The translations under genes and the position numbers were made by a program. From Candidatus Woesearchaeota archaeon (GTDB taxonomy: Archaea > Nanobdellota > Nanobdellia > Woesearchaeales > JAHWIC01), in the NCBI GenBank assembly GCA_019322805.1, contig JAHWIC010000018.1:1-28544 (forward strand): a stretch of 28,544 nucleotides of DNA. The letters run 5' to 3'. Positions within the stretch are counted from its first letter, which is position 1. Every line of letters begins with the position of its first letter. Under the pieces are notes generated by a model, which had not been told where the DNA came from, did no database searches, and worked only from the letters and a program-made list of their open reading frames with translations. Of the stretch, positions 5,977-14,498 are shown piece after piece.

Positions 5977-6020
5977 GTGCGCAACTAATTGTGCTGTCTG
6001 AAAGTACACCTAGTGATAAA
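5977..6020 (-). repeat. Dispersed 3'-flank repeat, copy A
   Basis: Shares GCGCAACTAATTGTG and, about 20 nt later, ACACCTAGTGATA with copy B at 21676-21718 (GCGCACAACTAATTGTG ... GCACCTAATGATA). It lies 36-79 nt beyond the stop codon of the VWA gene, the same relation copies B and C have to the 21776 gene. Confidence 0.55.
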
Positions 6021-6055
6021 ATTAATGGCGATAATAAGAATGCTTGACTCCTTAA

Positions 6056-6997
6056 TTAGGGTATTGTCCTAAATTTAGTATTAACCAAAGTCCACTCTAC
6101 AGCTAATAGGATCATAGCAAGCAGCATGAATGGCATTGCAAGCCTCATCGGAACCTTTACCTTTGCAATCTTTGTGATTGATTCATAGGCGCTTGCCAGC
6201 TCTTCCGGGGTTGTTGCTCTGTAATATTCTCCTCCTGTGCTGTCTGATATATGTGTAAGCATCTCTTCATCTACTGTAGACACTATCTCTAACCCGGGAA
6301 GTTTTCCGCCTTCTTCAGTTGCAACCCCTATCGTGTGCACTATAATGTTATGGTAGTTCACAAAATCTATTATCTTATCCAGTTCCTCCCTTGTTGCAAC
6401 ATTCTCTCTGCCATCTGTTAACAGGACTATGACCCTTGCTTTCTCTTCCCCTACCAAAAGATTGGAGGAAGCCTTCAATGCTTCGCCTATCGCTGTTCCG
6501 TGGACTGATTTAATTTGTATGTTATCAATAGCTAGTTTGATCTTTGATTTATCCTCTGTGGGCAATTGTTCAACATATCCTATCCCGGAAAAAGACACAA
6601 TTCCGATCTTTACCCTGGCTTTTATGCTGTCAACAAACTGGTTCGCAGCTGATTTTGCTGCTTCCAGCCTGTCAGGCTTAAAGTCATCAGCAAGCATACT
6701 GCCAGAAGCATCTAATGCCAAAACATAATTATAATCACTGCTTTGGCCAAGATACCATAAACTTGGTCCAGCAACCGCAGAAATAAGAAAGAAGATAGTA
6801 AATAACCTTATAATTAAAAGGGGGATGTTCTTGGAAAGAGCCTGCCCGCCGGTAACCCTGTTAAGGGCTTCAAAATTAGCAAATCTCATAGCCCTTCTTT
6901 TGATATACTGCAAGCTGTAGAAATGAGTTATTATTAAGAAGGGTATAGAGAGCAGGAGCCATAAGAAGATCGGATCAGTAAATGTGAATTCAATCAT
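6056..6997 (-). CDS. BatA-like membrane-anchored von Willebrand factor A protein
   Basis: 313 aa. TM helices at about res 8-28 and 58-78, then a VWA domain with a complete MIDAS: DASGS (D96, S98, S100), a Thr in HGTAIGEAL, and the later Asp in VLLTDGRENV; a third TM helix lies near 286-305. This N-terminal two-TM, VWA, C-terminal TM layout is that of BatA/BatB proteins of MoxR-linked operons. The VWA domain sits between TM2 and TM3, and by analogy with Bat proteins binds a partner through its divalent metal. Its start overlaps the DUF58 stop by 4 nt (ATGA), so translation is coupled. It ends the MoxR-DUF58-VWA operon; downstream are a 3'-flank repeat and hairpins. Confidence 0.92.
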   Translation of the reverse strand: MIEFTFTDPIFLWLLLSIPFLIITHFYSLQYIKRRAMRFANFEALNRVTGGQALSKNIPLLIIRLFTIFFLISAVAGPSLWYLGQSSDYNYVLALDASGSMLADDFKPDRLEAAKSAANQFVDSIKARVKIGIVSFSGIGYVEQLPTEDKSKIKLAIDNIQIKSVHGTAIGEALKASSNLLVGEEKARVIVLLTDGRENVATREELDKIIDFVNYHNIIVHTIGVATEEGGKLPGLEIVSTVDEEMLTHISDSTGGEYYRATTPEELASAYESITKIAKVKVPMRLAMPFMLLAMILLAVEWTLVNTKFRTIP

Positions 6998-7884
6998 CTT
7001 CTTCGCCTGCCCCGCATCTCGAACAGCCCCATCATGGGTGTAACAAATTCTTTATCTGTAACAAGCTCTACAATATCCAGATCCAATCCTGTAAAGGCCT
7101 TCTTAATAAATTCTCGTTGACGCCTGGTTTCAGCAGTATAACTATCTCTTACCATATCAGGGTCAAGAAGCAAATCCTGGTGGGAGAATGGGTCACTCAC
7201 CACAACCTGGCCTATGTTTCGCGGCAGTTCATTATCAATGGGATCCCTTATCATAAAACCAAGCACATCATATTTTCCTGCTGCTACCTCCAGGAATTTT
7301 TTCCAGTTACCGTGAAGCCCAAGAAAATCAGAGATAATAAACAATAAGCTGTCACGCTTGAGGTACCCTATGACATGTCTCAGGGCTTTTTCAAGATCAA
7401 AGCCCCCTCCATAGAACTGAGGATTGGTTAGGGCTTTTGTTATAAGAAAGTACTGCTTGGCTCCAATATTGGGCGGCAGGGTGTAAACAATATCGTCACT
7501 GAACATAGCAATGCCTATGCTGTCTTGGGCCCGCAAAACCGCAAAACTCAATGAAGCAATTAGTTCAGCTGCGTACTCACATTTTAATTTTGGGATAGAT
7601 GAAAAAAGCATGCTGTTGCTTACATCAAAAAGAAAAAACACGTTTATGTTTCTTTCTTCAACAAGAACCTTAACAAGGGTTTCTCCTGCTCTCAGCGATG
7701 CCCTCCAGTCTATATGGCTTGCATCATCATGGCCAATATCATAGGGCCTGTATTCCTCAAACTCCAAACCACGGCCTTTAAACATGCTTTTATACTCACC
7801 AGTAAACTGCCCCATAGCACCCCTTTTCGTAAATATCTCTAGCCTTTTAATCAAAGGTCTTAATTCTAGCTTTATTTCCTTCAT
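6994..7884 (-). CDS. DUF58 domain protein
   Basis: 296 aa, soluble. The DUF58 signature GRGLEFEEYRPYDIGHDDA is at res 37-55, followed by IDWRASLR (58-65) and a degenerate VWA-type metal site DVSNSM (res 87-92). The first part of the protein (RLEIFTKRGAMGQFTGEYKS) matches the usual lead-in. DUF58 proteins are almost always encoded directly after MoxR AAA+ ATPases and before VWA proteins, and are thought to be adaptors or substrates of the ATPase; the exact role is unknown. The start codon directly follows the MoxR stop (TAAATG), and the end overlaps the VWA gene by 4 nt. All motifs are intact. Confidence 0.94.
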   Translation of the reverse strand: MKEIKLELRPLIKRLEIFTKRGAMGQFTGEYKSMFKGRGLEFEEYRPYDIGHDDASHIDWRASLRAGETLVKVLVEERNINVFFLFDVSNSMLFSSIPKLKCEYAAELIASLSFAVLRAQDSIGIAMFSDDIVYTLPPNIGAKQYFLITKALTNPQFYGGGFDLEKALRHVIGYLKRDSLLFIISDFLGLHGNWKKFLEVAAGKYDVLGFMIRDPIDNELPRNIGQVVVSDPFSHQDLLLDPDMVRDSYTAETRRQREFIKKAFTGLDLDIVELVTDKEFVTPMMGLFEMRGRRRR

Positions 7885-8871
7885 TTAAGGCACCGGTATT
7901 CTAGAAAGAATCTCAGTTATAACATCATCTGTTTTAATACCTTCTGCCTGGCCTTCATAGTTCAGGATTATTCTATGCCTTAATGTATCATGGGCAATCT
8001 CTTTGATATGCTGGGGTGTTACAAATTCCTTTCCCTTTAACATTGCCTCTGCTTTAGATGCAATAAACAAGCCAATTGACGCTCTTGGAGAAGAGCCCCA
8101 TTCTATATATTTAGCTAATTTCAGCTTGTATTTGTCAGGATGCCTTGTAGCGTCAATAATATGCACAATGTATTTCTCAATCTTTTCATCCAGGTATATA
8201 TTTTGGACATCTTTTTGTAATATATTTATTGCCTGGGGCGATAATAATGGCTTTAACTTATATTCTGTAAATCTCTTTAGGGTCATGTTCTTCATAAGTA
8301 TCTCCTGCTCATCCTCTACAGTAGGATAATCAACATAGATCTTGAACAAGAATCTGTCCATCTGCGCTTCTGGCAAAGGGTACGTTCCCATGCTTTCCAG
8401 CGGGTTTTGTGTTGCAAAGACAAAGAATGGATGCTCTAAATCAAAGGTTTCTTTGCCGATTGTTACCTGTTTTTCCTGCATTGCTTCAAGTAAAGCAGAC
8501 TGCACTTTTGGTGGCGCTCTGTTAATCTCGTCTGCAAGAATGAAATTTGCAAATATCGGCCCTTTTACTATATAGAACCCCTTTTTCTCGTCATAAGCTG
8601 TAATACCTACAATATCTGTTGGCAATAGATCTGGTGTAAACTGTATTCTCTTGAATGAGCATTTTGTAACAGAAGAAAGTGTCCTTATCATCAGGGTTTT
8701 TGCTATGCCAGGAACACCTTCAAGCAAGGCATGACCATTTGCAATTATAGCCCTTAGAAGAGCATCGACTATTGTGCTCTGGCCTACAACGATGTTAGCC
8801 ATTTCTTCCCGTAGCTCGCTAAATATCTTCCCATAATCCCTTACTTTCTTAACAAATTCCTTGTCAACCAT
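7885..8871 (-). CDS. MoxR-family AAA+ ATPase
   Basis: 328 aa, normal family length. Walker A EGVPGIAKT (res 51-59; the common GKT is AKT here), MoxR signature RIQFTPDLLPTDIVG (75-89), Walker B FILADEINRAPPKVQSALLE (110-129), sensor 1 in FATQNP (N156), and the GTYPLPEAQMDRF segment with the likely Arg finger (R173). The C-terminal lid contains WGSSPRASIGLF. MoxR ATPases are chaperone-like motors that help insert cofactors or mature membrane and surface complexes. The gene leads the MoxR-DUF58-VWA operon. Its promoter ATATAAATAGG lies 20-35 nt upstream, and it is divergent from a small protein with a BatD-like domain. The Walker A Ala for Gly is seen in many MoxR proteins and need not mean inactivity. 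Confidence 0.96.
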   Translation of the reverse strand: MVDKEFVKKVRDYGKIFSELREEMANIVVGQSTIVDALLRAIIANGHALLEGVPGIAKTLMIRTLSSVTKCSFKRIQFTPDLLPTDIVGITAYDEKKGFYIVKGPIFANFILADEINRAPPKVQSALLEAMQEKQVTIGKETFDLEHPFFVFATQNPLESMGTYPLPEAQMDRFLFKIYVDYPTVEDEQEILMKNMTLKRFTEYKLKPLLSPQAINILQKDVQNIYLDEKIEKYIVHIIDATRHPDKYKLKLAKYIEWGSSPRASIGLFIASKAEAMLKGKEFVTPQHIKEIAHDTLRHRIILNYEGQAEGIKTDDVITEILSRIPVP

Positions 8872-8976
8872 CTAATTTTCCTACGTAATTACTCCTATTT
8901 ATATTTTCTTGTCCTACTTTAAAATAGTAAACACTCTATCGATAGATTTAAATAACTCATTCTTATTTATTTGCAT
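8872..8976. promoter_or_regulatory. Divergent promoter region with a perfect 12-bp palindrome
   Basis: Toward MoxR the minus strand has AATATAAATAGGAG at about 8892-8905. Toward the 8977 gene the plus strand has GATAGATTTAAATA (8941-8954), about 25 nt before the ATG, so that transcript is probably leaderless. TCTATCGATAGA at 8935-8946 is a perfect palindrome overlapping the BRE of the rightward promoter and is a candidate operator. Confidence 0.6.
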
Positions 8977-9513
8977 ATGAAACTTTTTGGAGCTAAAAAA
9001 GAAATAAAGAAAACAGACAAAGCAGGAAGATCTAGCAGAGAGGCTTTTGAGGCATTAAATCACCTAAAAGAAGATATGCAACAAAAGCCCATAGGAGAAA
9101 TTTCTGAGAAATTCTTTAATATTGTAAAAAGATTTTTCTCTGATTATTTTGGCATCAAATATGAATTTACACATGATGAGTTTATTAGGGATATAAAAAG
9201 GAAAAGAAGCTTGGAAGACGATGTTAAGGAGCAGATAATCTCTTTTTCGCAATACCTTTCAGATATGAAGTATAAGTATAGTGAGCTGACCAACGAGCAA
9301 ATCAAAAAAGCAGTCCAGGATTTCAGCAAGCTTGTTCTGTTCCTGAGCGATAAAAAAAAGCATGAAGCCCTGCATGAGCAGACTAGAAGGCTTACAGAGT
9401 ATATTGAGTTTGCTTTGAAAAAAGGCAAAACAAAGGCTGAGATTCAGGAAGCCCTGCTTAACGCAGGCTGGCCTCATTCTGTAGTTAGGAGAGAGTTAGA
9501 GAAACTTCAATAA
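8977..9513 (+). CDS. Small cytosolic protein with BatD/DUF4129-like helical domain and C-terminal GW helix motif
   Basis: 178 aa from the ATG at 8977; a TTG at 8971 is less likely, because the TATA box 25 nt upstream points to a leaderless ATG start. Residues ~42-125 (EKFFNIVKRFFSDYFGIKYE, then FTHDEFIRDIKRKRSLED, later YLSDMKYKYSELTNEQI) align by eye with the cytosolic loop of the 2227-aa surface protein (LGIKYEFTHEELMKELKEAK ... EDMSKVKYSGYKLTKEE). The layout resembles the C-terminal helical domain of BatD and DUF4129 proteins, which has a 'T..el...L' helix and a 'D..kY' helix; that equation is my inference. Residues ~149-177 (KGKTKAEIQEALLNAGW) form a small GW helical motif seen at the ends of many archaeal proteins. 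It is divergent from MoxR, so it probably works with that operon. Confidence 0.82.
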   Translation: MKLFGAKKEIKKTDKAGRSSREAFEALNHLKEDMQQKPIGEISEKFFNIVKRFFSDYFGIKYEFTHDEFIRDIKRKRSLEDDVKEQIISFSQYLSDMKYKYSELTNEQIKKAVQDFSKLVLFLSDKKKHEALHEQTRRLTEYIEFALKKGKTKAEIQEALLNAGWPHSVVRRELEKLQ

Positions 9514-9676
9514 TCAATAAGAATCATCAATTTAAGCCCACCCACTCTCTAACTGCCATATGCACAAGGGGGTGGGGAACTACTGTAGAACATAAAGAGG
9601 AAGAATCCAGTATTCCCCCTAATTATTTTTTTATTATTGATTTGAGAAATGATGTGTAATTAAATTTTGGAATCCT
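9514..9676. terminator. Convergent intergenic region with terminator signals
   Basis: Between convergent stop codons. CCCACCC (9537-9543) pairs with GGGTGGG (9570-9576) around a 26-nt loop. A run of seven to eight T (9625-9632) can end the rightward transcript, and A-rich stretches give T-runs for the leftward one. No gene seen. Confidence 0.45.
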
Positions 9677-12600
9677 TTATTCTGGTTTGTGTCGCATAGC
9701 CCTTCTTCTAGTTATTACAGTTATAAGGTGGATTATTAGCAGTAAAAGAATCCATGCTCCAGCTGTTATTGAAGCCCACCTTACATTCAGCTTGAATGTT
9801 TTTGGAGGAGCTGTTACAACCTCTTCTCTTGTGGAAACCAAGTATTTGCATCCTTCTACTGCTTCGTCTAACAGCCTTATAGCCTCATTATTTCTGCCTT
9901 GTTCTATTGCTTTCCGTGCTTGTACAATAAGCTCGTTAAGCTCTAAACATTCTGGATAAAGCTGCAGGAAGTCGCTTACAGCATTTATCCTTTCAGTCAT
10001 ATTTTCAAGCACACTTACTGTAATAATAGCAGTATCTTCTAAAGCAGGATCTTCAACCTCGCCTATTACAGTAATGCTGTATGTGCCTGCCTTTGCCCTT
10101 CCCTCAGTGCTTATGTACAGCTCTGTATTAATTGTTTGGCCTATATCCAGGACAGGGAAATATTCTTCCGCAAATTTTAGTATTACGCCTTCTTCTTCTG
10201 TGACAGCACGCAGGCGTATGCCATTTAATATTGTTTCCCCCTTATTCTGCAATAGGATTGGCGCTATGATTGTTTCCTCAGGACCCATTATTAAAGGCCC
10301 AGGTACAATTAATTCAAGGAACGCAGGTTCACGCACCGGCACTGGTCTTGGTTTAGTTACTGTTGTGGTGACTGTCCTGGTCTGTATTGTTTCTTCATCT
10401 GGCGTGTTAACTATTGTGAGTGTTATATTGTTGGAATAGGTTGTGTAGTTATTTGGGTCTGCTGCAGAGAACCTTATTGTAGCGATGCCATACCAGTCAT
10501 TTGCTGGTTTGAAACCAACAACACCATTTGTTATAGTTATGTAATCGAAATTCTCTAATTCTGCGCCGCTATAATTGTAGATCAATGTTTCTCCATCAGC
10601 GTCATTGAAATAATCATCTAAGTCTATCCAATCAGTTAGGGTTACATCTTCATCACTTTCAAAGTCTGATACCTCATAGTATATAGTAACATCCCTTAGG
10701 ATAGGTGTTATGGAGGTGTTTGGTGTTAGGAAGTTCACTTTGTACTGCAAATATCTGTTGTTCCAGATATCCCAGATACCGTCATGGAATTGCTGGTGTG
10801 GAATACCCGGAGGGGTAAAGTTTAATATCTGGCTTTGGGTGGAATTTGTATATACATTACTCCAATTTGACCAGGAAGAACTATCAGAACTGATTCTTGT
10901 CTGCAGGGTTATGGTTGTGCCGCTTGGTGTGTAATCAGACCAGGATATGTGTCTAAGGTTTGGTTTTAGATTATCATCATTGAAATCAATCGCTGGCGAA
11001 ATAAATGTGCCGTTTGGATAATAATCTGTTGAGTTCTGCATCGAAAGAGTAATGTTGCCTTGCTGTACAGTTATATTTGTCCTGTTTGTTGTTCCACCGC
11101 TGAAGTCAGACAGCAATGTATGTCCAATCCTGCCAAAGCTAGGACCTATGTTCTCATTCTTTATTGTCACATTCCAATAGAACGAATCTTGTTTAAAGCC
11201 GTCTGAAATTGTTAGGGTTACATTTCTAATACCAGAATCATTAAACCCTATATCAAATGTCCAGCTTGAGGCAATTACTTGTTCAGCACCATCCAGCAGC
11301 CATTGGTATGAAATTGAATCTTCTGGGTTTTGGTCAGAGCTCTGCTGGTTAAACGCGATGCTTGTATTCTCTGAAATATTTATTTTCGTTCCGTTGGGGA
11401 ACAGGCTTGCATTAACCCAGCCAAATATTGTGTTGATGGTTGTTATATTTGTCGCATTATCAAATGTTTCATTGCCGTAGGGGTATATCTGGTCTATGGT
11501 TGGTGCAAAATTTTGAGTAACATTCAACATTATGCTGCTTGAGTATACTAGATCATAGCTGTCATTTGCGCTAAATCTGACATTCTCTATACCAAACCAA
11601 TCCGAATCTATATAAAAGCTTACATTACCGCTATTCTGGTCAATGCCTATATCAATATTTACGTTGTCAGTATAACCATATGTAAGGCTGTCTTTTTGCG
11701 AACCATTGCACTCAAAATCAGGGTCATCTGTATAATCCTTTAAAGAGAAATTATTTGTTCTGTTGTATGGCTGTCTCCACGTTAAATCTGGGATTGTTGC
11801 ATTAAATGTGGGTACTCTGTTTGTGTTGTTTACTGTGATATTCCAGGTATGTGAGTCACTTTCTAAAGGATCTCTGACAATTATTGTAATGTTATAATCT
11901 CTTGCATCGCAATAGCCAGGCGTAAAAGTCCAGTTAGTTTGCGTTGTATTTGATCCACTCTTTTGTAAAATTCCATCTTTATACCATTCATGGCTTATGT
12001 TTGCTTGGCTAGTATCCGGGTCATGTATGGTAATGTCAAATAACTGAGAGGAACCCTCTGCTATGGTATAATTTGCCGGCGGGTTAGAGCTGTTTATAAT
12101 TGGAGGATCATTTATCCCAGAGATATTATAAACTGCAGTTGCATACACTTTAACAATACTGTCATTAACCCAGAAATTTATAGTATGGGTTCCGACATCA
12201 GGGTCGTCTGGTGTGAAGTTTATGCGACCAGTAGTGTCATTGTAACTTTCTATAGTGAACATACTACTATCTGAACCAAAGTTTAATGGAAAATAACCAT
12301 CCTCGTCATAGGCAATAATATATATTATATAAGTGGTCTCTTCCTCCAGGGTTTTGTTTTCAAGCTGAACAAAGTAAGGAGCATCATTCTCTTCGGTTAT
12401 ATTTAAATAAAGGATTGTTGAGTTAAATCCGTCATAAGGGTCAGTTACATTAATCTCTATTGTATGGTATCCAATATGCTGCTGCAGTGGTGTGAATTGT
12501 ATCGTTCCACTAGAACTTACATCAAACATATCTGTATTATCTGTAAATGTTAAGTCATCTCCATCCGGGTCTGTTGCACCTAGATTTAAATTGAATTGAA

Positions 12601-14497
12601 TATCTTCTCTGCCTTCTGCAAAGAACGTTGCATTAATCCGGGGATATTGATTTATGGAAACTGTGAAAGTGACTATTGTTGAGTTTATCCCTTCTGGAGC
12701 ACCATCAACAGCAGTAATATTAACATCATAAGTCCCGACAAATGAACTATTTAGGGTGACGCTTATTATACCTTCTACTGTTATGTTAAATATACTGCTA
12801 TTGCTTGTGAAGTTTAATACATCATTATCTAAGTCTACTGTGTAGTCTCTCATATCAAGGGTATAGGCGAAGTTGACTCTTACGTCTCTATCACCTGCTG
12901 GTATAGTTGTAAAATACGGCGGATTGTTGATATTCCTAACCTCTAGATTGAATGTCTTGGAATCAGCCGCACCTTTGGAATCAGTGACAGTGATTGTTAT
13001 TGTATGGTTTCCAACATTGGCATTAACTGGAGTAAAATTAATCAGGCCAATAGCATTGCTTGCACTTGAATTTGTCGTGATGATATCAAACATTGCAGAG
13101 TTATCTGAGAAAGTCAAATTATCTTCTTGGTCTGCATCAGTTGCAGTAACATTCATTTCAAAATAACTAGATTCCCAAGCTGTTGTGTTGCTTATATTAG
13201 CTAAAACAGGTTTTTCGTTATCGATTATGTTGAAAACCACAATACAGGAATCTGATAATTCTGAATCATTTACAGATATATTAATATTATATACTCCTTC
13301 GTCTGTGCTATTTGGAGTAAAGCTGATTACTCCAGTATTAACACCTATATCGAATAAAGTTGAATTGTCTGAAAAATATAAGATTGCGCTGTCGATATCT
13401 GATGCACTGGCTTGGGTTGTAAATAGCACTTCTATTGCTAGGGTCTGATTATCTAAACACTCCAACACAGGAGGGTCATTTATATTTGTGATATTTACAG
13501 TTATATTATTAGCATATGTTATATCAAAGCTGTCATTTGCATAGAATTGAACAATCTCTGCGCCAAACCAATCTGGGTGAGGAGTAAAGAAGCTTACATT
13601 GCCTGTTGTCTGGTTAATGCTGATGGTTATATTCATGGAAGAGTTCCAAGCACCATATACTCCATGCAGGATGTATCCAAAGGTTAAATTGTTTGTTCCT
13701 TCTATATAGTCCAAGTCATAGAAATGTTCATGCAGGCTTATATTGTTTGTATTATTGTTTCCTTCATACCAATTTATATCCTGGATGGTCTTATTAAATA
13801 CCGGGGGCCTGTTTGAGTCATTAACATCAACCCTCCATTCAACAGAGTCTTTGGCAGACTCTGAGTCTGCGACAACAGCTGTCACATTGCGGATACCTGC
13901 ATCAGCAAATCCCGGGTAAAAGGTCCAGTCACTTTGCGTTGTTAGGTCCGTTTCATTCTTTTTTAGAATTCCATCTAAAAGCCAGGATACATTCAACGAA
14001 TCGCCGTGTTTTATGTCAATATCTGTTGCATTAATACTAAAGAAAACCCCTCCACTTACGTTTTCATAGGTTGAAATATTTAAGTTCGTAGGATACCAGC
14101 CAGTTATATTTGGTGGGTCATTGACATTAGATATATTGAATCTTGTAGGTGATGTGTCATAGTCTAATATTGGGTCACTTACATTCTTTACAATGATTAA
14201 TATAGACTGGCTTGCATTCCAGCCCACATCATCGTTTGTTGGAATAAAAGTCATTACGCCGGTGTTAGAGTCTATTGAAAGGTTTGAATAGGGGTTGTCT
14301 TCAAGTGAATATTCTACCGAGCCCTCGTCACAGCTTACATTTACATCATAGGACCAGAATTCATCCTCATTTAAGTCAAATTTAGTTGGTGGTGTAGGGT
14401 CAAACTCAACTGTAGCTATACTCATCTTTATTATGGAGATAAATATGATTAAGTAAATAATTGCTGCTAACCCTCTTTTTATTTTTTTGTTCATCAT
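9677..14497 (-). CDS. Giant surface protein of tandem cadherin/Ig-like repeats, C-terminal membrane anchor
   Basis: 1606 aa. An N-terminal signal or anchor (LAAIIYLIIFISIIKMSIA, res 10-28) is followed by many beta-sandwich repeats of the type 'NDPPv... LFDI..ntG.i.FTP...d.G.y.i.i.v.D', for example GVISFTPNSTDEG, GTIQFTPLQQHIG and GRINFTPDDPDVG, alternating with a second module containing WTF.PG and an 'NRxPxFN.TI.D..W' linker. A laminin/CBM-like insert (NWSNVYTNSTQ region) precedes the end. Then come a CARDB-like domain (LELIVPGPLIMGPEETIIAP), a helical stretch, a TM helix (~1577-1596) and a basic tail RRRAMRHKPE. N-x-S/T sequons are dense. The start lies 2 nt after the 2227-aa stop, so both are in one operon. 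Likely an S-layer-like or adhesion protein anchored at the C-terminus. Confidence 0.9.
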   Translation of the reverse strand: MMNKKIKRGLAAIIYLIIFISIIKMSIATVEFDPTPPTKFDLNEDEFWSYDVNVSCDEGSVEYSLEDNPYSNLSIDSNTGVMTFIPTNDDVGWNASQSILIIVKNVSDPILDYDTSPTRFNISNVNDPPNITGWYPTNLNISTYENVSGGVFFSINATDIDIKHGDSLNVSWLLDGILKKNETDLTTQSDWTFYPGFADAGIRNVTAVVADSESAKDSVEWRVDVNDSNRPPVFNKTIQDINWYEGNNNTNNISLHEHFYDLDYIEGTNNLTFGYILHGVYGAWNSSMNITISINQTTGNVSFFTPHPDWFGAEIVQFYANDSFDITYANNITVNITNINDPPVLECLDNQTLAIEVLFTTQASASDIDSAILYFSDNSTLFDIGVNTGVISFTPNSTDEGVYNINISVNDSELSDSCIVVFNIIDNEKPVLANISNTTAWESSYFEMNVTATDADQEDNLTFSDNSAMFDIITTNSSASNAIGLINFTPVNANVGNHTITITVTDSKGAADSKTFNLEVRNINNPPYFTTIPAGDRDVRVNFAYTLDMRDYTVDLDNDVLNFTSNSSIFNITVEGIISVTLNSSFVGTYDVNITAVDGAPEGINSTIVTFTVSINQYPRINATFFAEGREDIQFNLNLGATDPDGDDLTFTDNTDMFDVSSSGTIQFTPLQQHIGYHTIEINVTDPYDGFNSTILYLNITEENDAPYFVQLENKTLEEETTYIIYIIAYDEDGYFPLNFGSDSSMFTIESYNDTTGRINFTPDDPDVGTHTINFWVNDSIVKVYATAVYNISGINDPPIINSSNPPANYTIAEGSSQLFDITIHDPDTSQANISHEWYKDGILQKSGSNTTQTNWTFTPGYCDARDYNITIIVRDPLESDSHTWNITVNNTNRVPTFNATIPDLTWRQPYNRTNNFSLKDYTDDPDFECNGSQKDSLTYGYTDNVNIDIGIDQNSGNVSFYIDSDWFGIENVRFSANDSYDLVYSSSIMLNVTQNFAPTIDQIYPYGNETFDNATNITTINTIFGWVNASLFPNGTKINISENTSIAFNQQSSDQNPEDSISYQWLLDGAEQVIASSWTFDIGFNDSGIRNVTLTISDGFKQDSFYWNVTIKNENIGPSFGRIGHTLLSDFSGGTTNRTNITVQQGNITLSMQNSTDYYPNGTFISPAIDFNDDNLKPNLRHISWSDYTPSGTTITLQTRISSDSSSWSNWSNVYTNSTQSQILNFTPPGIPHQQFHDGIWDIWNNRYLQYKVNFLTPNTSITPILRDVTIYYEVSDFESDEDVTLTDWIDLDDYFNDADGETLIYNYSGAELENFDYITITNGVVGFKPANDWYGIATIRFSAADPNNYTTYSNNITLTIVNTPDEETIQTRTVTTTVTKPRPVPVREPAFLELIVPGPLIMGPEETIIAPILLQNKGETILNGIRLRAVTEEEGVILKFAEEYFPVLDIGQTINTELYISTEGRAKAGTYSITVIGEVEDPALEDTAIITVSVLENMTERINAVSDFLQLYPECLELNELIVQARKAIEQGRNNEAIRLLDEAVEGCKYLVSTREEVVTAPPKTFKLNVRWASITAGAWILLLLIIHLITVITRRRAMRHKPE

Positions 14498-14498
14498 T

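Noticed and set aside
5758..6009. Open frame of 83 codons on the minus strand
   Set aside because: It covers the tRNA 3' end and the hairpin region, has no protein-like pattern, and the stems explain the sequence better.
9537..9640. Small RNA gene of C/D-box type
   Set aside because: An AATGATGTG sequence lies nearby, but no proper C and D box set with guide spacing could be found.
12873..13448. Two plus-strand frames (12873-13166 and 13185-13448)
   Set aside because: Antisense shadows of the beta-sandwich repeats in the 1606-aa gene.
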